DNA of 51,230 bases, from NCBI GenBank assembly GCA_963798275.1, contig CAWCTB010000016.1, positions 1 through 51,230 of the forward strand, read 5' to 3'. Below are positions 26,670 to 34,339 of this stretch, one piece after another; the first letter of the stretch is position 1; each line of letters opens with the position of its first letter. The DNA is from CAWCTB01 sp963798275. GTDB taxonomy: Bacteria; Acidobacteriota; Terriglobia; Terriglobales; Acidobacteriaceae. A program made the position numbers and the translations under genes. The notes under the pieces are model-generated. The model had not been told where the DNA came from and did no database searches. It saw only the letters and a list, made by a program, of their open reading frames with translations.

Positions 26670-28342
26670 ACATGGCGAAACCTCGGTTACGGATCGGACA
26701 TCTCGCTCTTCTCGTGCTGCTGGCAACTTTCCCTGCCGGAGTTGAGATGCAGGCACAATCGGCTGGGCAAAGGCCTGGACCTTTCGGCGGATTTCGCATC
26801 TCCGGCAAAGTTGTAAGTTCTACGACGGGCGCACCGCTTTCGCAGGCCCGGGTAACAATAGCCAATGCGCGCAACCGGCGCGAGATCTACTCGGTGGTCA
26901 CAGCGGACGGCGGCCAGTTCGAATTTACCCATCTCCGGGCCGCAAAGTATTCGTTGGAGGGCGCACGCCGCGGCTTCATCCCTGGTTTCTATAACCAGCA
27001 CGAACAGTTCTCCACTGCTATCGTTACCGGTCCCGAGATGGACAGCGAAAATCTGATATTGCGACTCACCCCGGACGCAGTCATCACCGGCAGGATTCTC
27101 GACGAGGCGGGAGAGCCGGTGCGCGAAACCTCGGTTTTCCTCTATCGCCAGGGCCACAATACCGGCGTCGCGCGCATCCGTCGCATGCGCGGCAGCCAAG
27201 GCGATGACCTGGGCTCCTACGAATTTGCTGAACTCCCCCCTGGCGACTACTTCGTGGCCGTCTCGGCCAAACCCTGGTATGCCTTGCGTGTCTATAATCA
27301 CGGGGCGGAAGGCCCCGAGCTTCCCACGGCAATCGACCCTTCCATCGATGTTGCCTATCCAACCACCTACTACCCTGACGTGACCGACTCGGACGACGCC
27401 GCGCCCATCCCTTTGCGCGGCGGCGAGCATCTCTCCATCGACATTCACCTTCATCCCGTTCAGGCCCTGCGCCTCACATTTCACGTCGAACATCCCGAGC
27501 AGGGCTTCTCTCCTCCCCTGCTGCAGCGGCGAGTCTTTGACTCCACCGAATTCGTTCGTGGCGAAACCACTAATACCAACACGCCTGGAACCTTCGAGAT
27601 CAGCGGCATTCCGGCGGGAAAATACACCATCGCCATCCCTGATCCCTCCACCGGACGCATGGGCAGCCGGACCAGCGAGATCGACCTCAACACCGATGGC
27701 CAGGAAATTGACGCTTCCAGCGGAGAGCCCGCGAGCAGTGTGAAGATTTCGGTTAGGGTCGTAGGGGAAACTAAGATTCCAGCACAAATGGCTGTCGCCC
27801 TTCAGAACAGCGACCGTCATCTCGTCGGCGCCGATGAGGTCGACGCACAAGGAGAGGTGAATTTCGCGGGTATTGCCTCCGGCAAATACACCGTACTCGC
27901 CTCGGCGCCCGGCAAAGGCTATTCCGTCATCCGCATTTCGTCGGATGGCAGCGAGACATCGGGACACACTCTCGACGTCGCGCCCGGTTCGACCATGACA
28001 TGCTCCATCCAGGTGATAGGAGGATCGAGCAACGTCGAAGGCGTTGCGCAGCACGCGGGGAAACCGGTCTCGGGAGCGATGGTCGTGCTCGTCCCCAAGG
28101 ACCCGGAAGCGAATCGCGAACTCTTCTTGCGCGATCAGAGCGACAGCGATGGCAGCTTCACGCTGCCTAACGTAGTTCCCGGAAGCTATACCGTCGTCGC
28201 CATCGAAAACGGCTGGGACCTCGACTGGTCGCAGCCCGGCGTGATTTCCCACTACCTCCCGAAGGGCCAGGCCATCAACGTCGGAGGGGAGGCAGAAGGC
28301 TCGATTCACTTGCCCGCTCCAGTGGATGTGCAGCCTCGCTGA
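26666..28342 (+). CDS. Secreted carboxypeptidase-regulatory-domain protein (2)
   Basis: 558 aa with a signal peptide (LRIGHLALLVLLATFPAGVE). There are several successive CarboxypepD_reg-like beta domains: FRISGKVVSSTTGAPLSQAR at the start, AVITGRILDEAGEPVRETSV in the middle and SNVEGVAQHAGKPVSGAMVV with DSDGSFTLPNVVPGSYTVVA near the end. It is related to the gene before it, with which it forms a coupled pair. Function unknown; surface or periplasmic location is inferred. Confidence 0.75.
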   Translation: MNMAKPRLRIGHLALLVLLATFPAGVEMQAQSAGQRPGPFGGFRISGKVVSSTTGAPLSQARVTIANARNRREIYSVVTADGGQFEFTHLRAAKYSLEGARRGFIPGFYNQHEQFSTAIVTGPEMDSENLILRLTPDAVITGRILDEAGEPVRETSVFLYRQGHNTGVARIRRMRGSQGDDLGSYEFAELPPGDYFVAVSAKPWYALRVYNHGAEGPELPTAIDPSIDVAYPTTYYPDVTDSDDAAPIPLRGGEHLSIDIHLHPVQALRLTFHVEHPEQGFSPPLLQRRVFDSTEFVRGETTNTNTPGTFEISGIPAGKYTIAIPDPSTGRMGSRTSEIDLNTDGQEIDASSGEPASSVKISVRVVGETKIPAQMAVALQNSDRHLVGADEVDAQGEVNFAGIASGKYTVLASAPGKGYSVIRISSDGSETSGHTLDVAPGSTMTCSIQVIGGSSNVEGVAQHAGKPVSGAMVVLVPKDPEANRELFLRDQSDSDGSFTLPNVVPGSYTVVAIENGWDLDWSQPGVISHYLPKGQAINVGGEAEGSIHLPAPVDVQPR

Positions 28343-28544
28343 ATGTTCTTTGCCGGGTGTCCTCCTACGGCCTTCGGTTCAGCCGGATGAATGGTCGCCT
28401 TTGTCGTCCGATGCTGGCACCTCTCAAGGAATGAAGCACGCTGGCGCAATCGCAACAACTCCGCCAGTGTCTGTATAGTTAGGTATTGGAGAGCTGTGCT
28501 TGCGAACCCACTCGGCGTCGAACTGACAATTACCTTTCACCATC

Positions 28545-29402
28545 ATGGCCGCTGAACGACTGCAAAAAATCATCGCCGCTGCCGGAATCGCGTCCCGCCG
28601 CAAGGCGGAAGAACTGATCACCGGCGGCCTGGTCTCGGTAAACGGTCAGATTGTGACCGAACTCGGAACCAAGGCCGATCCCGAAACCGACCACATCAAG
28701 GTGAACGGCAAGTCGCTGCGCGGGCCCCAGCGCCACGTTTATCTGCTGCTGCACAAGCCCAAGGGCTACGTCACCACCGTCACCGATCCCGAAGGCCGTC
28801 CAACGGTGCTCGACCTGGTACGTGGCGTAGGAACGCGAGTCTATCCGGTTGGCCGCCTCGACTACCTCAGCGAAGGACTGCTGCTGCTCACTAACGATGG
28901 TAGTCTCGCACAGAGGCTGACGCATGCTTCCTCGCATGTTCCCAAGACATACCTCGTAAAGGTGGCCGGCAAGCCCACGCCTGAGCAGATCCAGAAACTC
29001 CGCGGCGGCGTGTTTCTCCCCGCCGAAACCAAGCCGCTGAAGAACCGCGAGGGCCAAACCCAGCGACGGCGTTCGACCGCGGTGCGCACCGGTCCCGTCC
29101 GCATCGAACTGCTGCGCGACGCCGCCAATCCCTGGTACGAGATCACCCTCATCGAAGGGCGCAACCGTCAGATCCGGCGCATGTTCGAGCAGATTGATCA
29201 TCACGTCGAGAAAATCAAGCGCGTCCGCTATGGTCCGCTGCAGCTGGACGTCGAAGCGGGTAAGTTTCGCCACCTGACCGCGCAGGAGGTGGAACAACTC
29301 AAAACCAGCCCGTCGGCGTCTAAACCACGTTTGGCCAAAGCTGCATCTGCCCGGAACCGGAGCGCTCCGGAGAAGAAGAGCTTCACCCGTCGCGCACGAT
29401 GA
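28545..29402 (+). CDS. rluB: 23S rRNA pseudouridine synthase, RluB/RsuA family
   Basis: 285 aa. The N-terminal S4 RNA-binding domain (RLQKIIAAAGIASRRKAEEL) is followed by the catalytic domain with the family signature GRLDYLSEGLLLLTNDG, in which Asp is the nucleophile. RNRQIRRMFEQIDHHVEKIK follows. A C-terminal Lys/Arg/Ser-rich tail of about 40 residues is extra. RluB modifies the peptidyl-transferase-centre region of 23S rRNA; RsuA-type specificity cannot be excluded. hisC follows 45 bp later. Confidence 0.88.
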   Translation: MAAERLQKIIAAAGIASRRKAEELITGGLVSVNGQIVTELGTKADPETDHIKVNGKSLRGPQRHVYLLLHKPKGYVTTVTDPEGRPTVLDLVRGVGTRVYPVGRLDYLSEGLLLLTNDGSLAQRLTHASSHVPKTYLVKVAGKPTPEQIQKLRGGVFLPAETKPLKNREGQTQRRRSTAVRTGPVRIELLRDAANPWYEITLIEGRNRQIRRMFEQIDHHVEKIKRVRYGPLQLDVEAGKFRHLTAQEVEQLKTSPSASKPRLAKAASARNRSAPEKKSFTRRAR

Positions 29403-29447
29403 ACCGGCTTCTGCGGCCCGATCCTACGACCATTCACCTGAGGTAGA

Positions 29448-30577
29448 ATGACCAATTTCAAAGCGCTGGTGCCGGCGCACCTCGATACGCTGCCCCGATA
29501 CAAGCCGGGCAAAGCGGTCCGGCAGGCAGAACTGGAGAGCGGCGTGCCCTGCATCAAGATGGCTTCCAACGAGAACCCTTACGGGCCATCGCCGCTTGCG
29601 ATCGCGGCCATGAGCGAAGTCGCCGCGCGACGCCCACGTCTATCCCGACAACGATCTCATCGAGCTGCGCGTCGCCCTGGCCGAAATCAACCATCTCGAC
29701 CAGAGCCAGGTAATGATCACCTCCGGCTCGACGTCGTTTCTCGATGTACTGGCGCGCACCTTGCTCGGCCCTGGCTTAAACGCAGTCACCAGCAAGCTGT
29801 CGTTCATCGTATACCCCCTCGTCACCCGCGCCACCGGAGCGCAACTGATCGAGGTTCCGACTCGCGATGACGGTTACGATCTCGACCGCATTCTCGACGC
29901 GGTGAACGTCAACACGCGTGTGGTATTTCTGGCGAACCCCAACAATCCTACGGGAACGCTGGCGGATGCCGCTACGGTTGACCGCTTCCTCGACCGGTTG
30001 CCCTCGCATGTCATCACCGTGCTCGACGAGGCTTATTACGATTACGCCAGCTACTTCGCCGCCCAGCGCGGGATCGGAGTACTCGCATTCGCTGGACTAC
30101 GTTCGCCAGAACCGGCCTGTCGTCGTGCTGCGCACCTTCTCCAAGGCGCACGGGCTCGCCGGGCTGCGGGTCGGCTATGGTTTTGGGCCGGCCGAACTGC
30201 TCAGCTACTTCAATCGCCTCAAGCCGCCCTTCATGGTTTCGTCGATCGGCGAGGCAGCGGCTCTGGCCGCACTGGCGGACGCCGAACACATTCAGAAATC
30301 TGTGCGCTCGAACGCCGTTGGCGCGGAACTGCTGACTCGCGAGATCGCGGCCCTGGGCATCCGCGTCATCTCCACCTGGGCTAATTTTCTTTTCTGCGAA
30401 GTCGGGCCGGAGTGCGCCGCCGTCTGCCAGCACCTGCAGGATGAGGGCGTCATCGTGCGTCCGCTGGTCGGCTCGTGGAGAGCGCCGAACGCGTTCCGCG
30501 TGACCATCGGCACGCCGGAGCAGAACGCGAAGTTTCTCGCGGCCTTGAAGCACGCCCTGGCCCGCGTGCTTGCATGA
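29448..30577 (+). CDS. hisC: Histidinol-phosphate aminotransferase, two one-base frameshifts
   Basis: PLP-dependent transaminase of histidine biosynthesis, about 375 aa. Three frames join perfectly if one base is removed at each of two places. The first is near 29627 (GCGCGACGCC, restoring DAHVYPDNDLIELR) and the second near 30080 (ATCGGAGTAC, restoring EYSHSLDYVRQNRP). The substrate region KMASNENPYGPSP, the ANPNNPTGTL motif, the LDEAYYDY segment and the PLP lysine in RTFSKAHGLAGLRVGYG are all present. Both indels are extra bases. The 3' end is convergent with the ROK kinase gene. Confidence 0.85.
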
Positions 30578-31643
30578 CCTGGACGCATGCCGATTCTGTC
30601 CTACCGGCGCCGCTCGACTGAGCTACGCGATACGTCCGTGCCTTCTCGGTCTGCGAAAAGTTCTCCAGCATGGGCAGGCGCGCCGCGCCATACAGGCCCG
30701 CATCGCTGCCCAGCAGCGCCCGGGTAACCAGCGTGCTCTTGCCATGCGCTACCTGCTCCGGTGAGGTCAGCGAATAAATGCAGGAGCGGAATCGTATCTC
30801 CTCGAACATGGCCGGTGCGAACGCATCCCACGCGCTGGCCACGCCCCCGCCGATCACGTACATGGGCAGGTTTAGCGCGTTGACCATCGCGCCGACGCCG
30901 ATCCCCAGCGCGCGTCCCACTTTCTCGAAGATGCGCTTGGCGGCAGCGTCCCCCTGGACCGCCAGGTTGTAGAGCGAGCGCGACGTGAACTGCACCGGAT
31001 CGTGCGACAGGCGCACGATCTCTGGCGAGGAATCGTCGCGCGCGATGTCTTCCCGCGCCATGCGCACCACGGCCGTCGCCGACGCGTACTGCTCCAGGCA
31101 GCCGCGGCTGCCGCATCCGCAGGGATTGCCGTCGGCATAGATGTTGAAGTGTCCCAGTTCGCCGGCCATGCCGGTCATGCCGTGCCACAAGCGGCCATTG
31201 AAGACCACGCCGCCGCCCACGCCTGTGCCCAGCGTGTACATGGCGAGGTGTTCGACGTCGCGTCCTGCGCCCAGCCACTTCTCGCCCATGGCGGCCGAGT
31301 TGGCGTCGTTCTCCAGGATGACTTTCGTGCCCAGGCGTTTCTCGATCACGTCGCGCACCGGAAACTTCGTCCAGTCGGCGAGGTTGGGAGACGCCATCAC
31401 CATGCCGGCTTCCATGTCGATGAAGCCCGGCACGCCGATGCCGATGCCGTGCAGTTCGCCCGAGCCTTTGTACTTCGTCGTCAGCGACTCGATGGAGTCG
31501 CACATGTCTTTGATGACGAAGTCGCGGCCACGCTTGACCTCGGTTCCGAGCGTCATCTTCTCGATCAGTTTGCCGGTCTCATCGACCGCGGCGATACGGA
31601 GGTTGGTCCCGCCCAGGTCCACTCCGATCGAATAGTTCTGCAT
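30450..31643 (-). CDS. ROK-family sugar kinase (glucokinase-like)
   Basis: The kinase proper occupies about residues 1-325: phosphate motif IGVDLGGTNLRIAAVD, catalytic region NDANSAAMGEKWLG, LGTGVGGGVVFNG, the ROK zinc signature GELGHFN with NPCGCGSRGCLEQYAS, and IGGGVASAWDAFAP. ATG 31643 has GAGGGGG upstream. Family knowledge predicts ATP-dependent phosphorylation of glucose or N-acetyl sugars. The expected ending (GLYGAARLPML) is near 30670, but the frame runs on about 70 residues, antisense across the 3' end of hisC. This extension is probably due to a lost stop or an indel. Confidence 0.85.
   Translation of the reverse strand: MQNYSIGVDLGGTNLRIAAVDETGKLIEKMTLGTEVKRGRDFVIKDMCDSIESLTTKYKGSGELHGIGIGVPGFIDMEAGMVMASPNLADWTKFPVRDVIEKRLGTKVILENDANSAAMGEKWLGAGRDVEHLAMYTLGTGVGGGVVFNGRLWHGMTGMAGELGHFNIYADGNPCGCGSRGCLEQYASATAVVRMAREDIARDDSSPEIVRLSHDPVQFTSRSLYNLAVQGDAAAKRIFEKVGRALGIGVGAMVNALNLPMYVIGGGVASAWDAFAPAMFEEIRFRSCIYSLTSPEQVAHGKSTLVTRALLGSDAGLYGAARLPMLENFSQTEKARTYRVAQSSGAGRTESACVQVMQARGPGRASRPRETSRSAPACRWSRGTRSALSTSRPADAR
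30600..30640 (-). other. tRNA 5'-half-like remnant
   Basis: On the minus strand CGCGTAGCTCAGTCGAGC at about 30632-30615 looks like a tRNA D-arm. Its first 13 bases are identical to those of tRNA-Val at 40217 onward. A partial anticodon-stem-like GCCGG...CGGC follows. No T-arm (GTTCGA) follows and the anticodon loop would be too long. Probably a degraded tRNA piece in the hisC/ROK junction. Confidence 0.35.
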
Positions 31644-31717
31644 TGAGCCCCCTCAAATGCCCTTTGTACCTACGCCTGCGAATACAGACTTGCCAGGCTG
31701 AGCTGCAACCACGCCAT

Positions 31718-32567
31718 TCAGCTCTGGCACGTTGGACAGTAATGACTGCTACGACCAGCGATGATAACCCGCTTGACAGGCGTTGCGCACACCAGGCACG
31801 GCTCGCCCTCCCTGCCGTATACCCGGTGCTGCAACTGGAAGAAGCCCTCTTTGCCGTCGGCATCGACGTAGTCGCTAACGGAGGATCCCCCCAGCGCGAT
31901 GGCTTCGCGCAGCACTTCCTGTAACGACGCGTGGAGCTTGCGAAGTTGTTCGCGGGTGAGCGATGCCGCGCGCCGGCGCGGACGGATGCCGGCGCGGAAC
32001 AGCGATTCGTCGGCATAGATATTGCCGACACCACTGAGCAGTTTCTGGTTGAGCAGCGCGCTTTTGATCGGGGTCTTGCGGCCGCGAAACAGGGTCACAA
32101 AGCGCTCGATCTGCGACTCCAGCGGCTCGTCGCCGGGAGCAGCGAAGCCCTGCGCGGTCTGGGGATCGATCCGCACTACGGCCACACGACCGAAGCGCCG
32201 CGGATCGACAAAACGCAATTCCCTCCCCGACTTTAGCTTCAGAACCGCGTGGGTATGCTTCAGGACTTCGTGATCGGGATCGGCCACCTGCATGCGGCCC
32301 GTCATGCCGAGGTGAACGATCCACTGGCCATGCCGCACTGCGGGACGCTTGCGGTTGCGGCTGGGCCGTTCCAGGTCAAACACGATGTGCTTGCCGACTC
32401 GGCGCACCTCGACGATGCGGGCGCGCTCCAGAACGTCGACAATTTCGTGGGCCGGAGATTTCAGCGGCTCCGGTCTTTTCGCCCAGCCAGACCGATTCGA
32501 TGGTGTCGCCGGCGACCCGCTGGTTCAGCCCGCGCGCAATGGTTTCGACCTCGGGGAGCTCCGGCAT
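31718..32567 (-). CDS. mutM: Formamidopyrimidine-DNA glycosylase, one-base frameshift
   Basis: Base-excision repair enzyme that removes 8-oxoguanine. The N-terminus MPELPEVETIARGL supplies the catalytic Pro2/Glu3. The central part has HLGMTGRM, and KLLSGVGNIYADESLFRAGI carries the helix-two-turn-helix. The C-terminal zinc finger is VYGREGEPCLVCATP with YCPTCQS. The frame breaks near 32480: ACCGGAGCC should read ACC GAG CC, after which EPLKSPAHEIVDVLERARIV joins on. About 280 aa when joined, normal length. All catalytic elements remain. Confidence 0.85.
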
Positions 32568-32622
32568 GACCGACTAGTGTACGGCAGGAACCGATGCCAG
32601 CCGTTGCCAGTAGGACAGTTTC

Positions 32623-32654
32623 CGAGTTTCGAGTTTCGAGTTTCGAGTTTCGAG
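32623..32654 (+). repeat. Heptamer tandem repeat CGAGTTT
   Basis: Four exact copies of CGAGTTT followed by CGAG. It lies 56 bp upstream of the mutM start and is followed by a second 7-bp-phased run (GTTGCTG, GTTGCCA, GTTGCCG). Confidence 0.85.
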
Positions 32655-32873
32655 AAAGAAGAAACTCAGAGCAGTTGCTGGTTGCCAGTTGCCGATTGCG
32701 TTTCGGGTCTCAAGTTTCCAGAACGCCACGGAACGCGAGCCGGATAGCGAGTCGGATAGCGAGTCGGCAGGCAGAACGCCGGGTGTCCCGCTGACTCTGG
32801 TTAGGAGAAGGAGTGCGGCGGAGGGGTTGTTTTTACGTCCCGATAACGGATGTACCCCCTCCCCCAGTTGCTC

Positions 32874-32955
32874 GCAAAATCTTGAAAACAATGTGCCCGT
32901 TTTGGGAATGGTCTGTAAAATCTTGAGCGCGTGGGAGTTGCAGGCAAAATCTTGA
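32874..32955 (+). repeat. Three copies of RYAAAATCTTGA-type motif
   Basis: GCAAAATCTTGA at 32874-32885 and 32944-32955, and GTAAAATCTTGA at 32915-32926. Start-to-start distances are 41 and 29 bp. All are in the same orientation, upstream of the TIR gene. Confidence 0.8.
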
Positions 32956-33321
32956 TCTCAAAGAACTTAGCTCGGGGCAGAGCTATTGGACACTAATTCG
33001 CGTCCTCGACCCCAGTGTAGGCACTGGTGAATTGTGGATGGAAGAAGAAAATGCAGGGCGAGGGCACGAAAGTAACCTGGCAAATTGCAAGAATTGCCCT
33101 CCCTAGTCTTGACGAACTGGAAAATTGGAAGGCGGATCCACGTCAGGTATTCACCTGAGCATACTCGGTGGGGTGCTCTGTTCAGGCGAGGGCGAGTACC
33201 AATGAGGCTTTTCTGAGGCACCGACACACCACCAAGGCGGTCTTGCCAAAGCGGGAAACGTACAGCAAGATGAGTCCTCGCGGAGGGTGCGGCTCAGCCC
33301 GCGCCACCATACGAGGACGAG

Positions 33322-34323
33322 ATGGCCGGGAAAGGTCTCCCTGAAGCTGAGCCCAGTTTGCGAAAGAACGCTTTTCTCTCTTACTCGTCCAGCGACGCCG
33401 AGTTTGCGCACCGGCTATGCGCTTACCTGGAGACGAAAGGTATCCGTTGTTGGATCGCGCCTCGCGAGGTGACGCCAGGCAGACCCTATGCCGATGAATG
33501 TGTGCGCGGAATCGAGGCGAGCGATTCATTCGTGTTGCTTGCCAGCGCCGAAGCGATCGCCTCGGTTCAAGTGATAAGCGAGGTCGAACAAGCTCACAAG
33601 CGTGAGAAGCCCATATATACGGTCCTTATCGGAAAACCGAACGTCGCCCGGGAGTTAGATTTCTACGTCTCGCGGCTGCACTGGATCGAATCGGGCAGCA
33701 TGTCGTTCGATCAGCTCGCTGACAAACTAGCGGCGGTGCTTGGCAGTCATAAGAGATGGGAGGCTGTAGCCTCGCCACCGTCGCTGCGGCGAACTGTTCT
33801 CTACCGGCGTGATGCGTTCATGGGTTCGGCACTGGCAGTGATATTGATATTGGGCGTGATCGGGGGCGGGCTGGCCTACTGGCTCAATAGAAGGGTGGCG
33901 CTGGACTCTACGAGTCTGGGTCATGTCTCACTCTCGACTCAACCTCCGGACGGCCAGGCCGCGATGAGAGTATACGCGCAGGTTTGGTTAGCGGCGGAGG
34001 GAGTTCGCTTTCGCGACTTGAGGCTGCTGACGACGGCGGAACGGGCCGGCGGCGGCGTGGAACGAGGGGAGCGATCCGGCTGGCCAATACCCGGGCAGGT
34101 CGGTTCGCACGAGGTTGTGAACTTTCCGTTGCCGGTGGACACAGGACGATTGACTACGTGCCTCATTGTTCCAAGTCCGGGGCTGCACGCCCCCTACCGG
34201 GTGATTCAGGAGTTTGCTGTAAGTAATACTGGGAGCGGGACAGACCGTCAGGTCATCTTGTCTCCGGCTGCAGAAACCAGGGTCCGGAAGGAAGACGGCA
34301 GCCCTTGTAATCCACTGCCTTAA
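33322..34323 (+). CDS. Membrane-anchored TIR-domain protein
   Basis: 333 aa; GAGGACG precedes the ATG. Residues 14-105 form a TIR domain: KNAFLSYSSSDAEFAHRLCA, GIRCWIAPREVTPGRPYADE and a C-terminal helix SEVEQAHKREKP, in which Glu87 fits the NADase glutamate position. One transmembrane helix spans about 166-187 (FMGSALAVILILGVIGGGLAYW). Residues 190-333 would be extracytoplasmic and beta-rich, with no recognised family. This cytosolic TIR/outer sensor layout suggests signal-triggered NAD+ cleavage or TIR scaffolding. It is co-directional with the coiled-coil gene 16 bp downstream. Confidence 0.75.
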   Translation: MAGKGLPEAEPSLRKNAFLSYSSSDAEFAHRLCAYLETKGIRCWIAPREVTPGRPYADECVRGIEASDSFVLLASAEAIASVQVISEVEQAHKREKPIYTVLIGKPNVARELDFYVSRLHWIESGSMSFDQLADKLAAVLGSHKRWEAVASPPSLRRTVLYRRDAFMGSALAVILILGVIGGGLAYWLNRRVALDSTSLGHVSLSTQPPDGQAAMRVYAQVWLAAEGVRFRDLRLLTTAERAGGGVERGERSGWPIPGQVGSHEVVNFPLPVDTGRLTTCLIVPSPGLHAPYRVIQEFAVSNTGSGTDRQVILSPAAETRVRKEDGSPCNPLP

Positions 34324-34339
34324 AGGTCACATTCTGCTT

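Larger units (their letters stand above)
32568..33321 (+). other. 754-bp intergenic region, no supported gene
   Basis: Open frames here are short and lack protein-like composition. The region carries a heptamer tandem repeat (32623-32654), further 7-bp-phased GTTGCYR repeats (about 32672-32699), a 12-bp direct duplication of CGGATAGCGAGT (about 32742-32765) and three AAAATCTTGA copies (32874-32955). It precedes the TIR cassette and marks a junction between core and accessory DNA. Confidence 0.5.

Noticed and set aside
31002..31646. Plus-strand 214-aa frame opposite the ROK kinase
   Set aside because: His/Ala-rich antisense shadow of a gene with intact ROK motifs.
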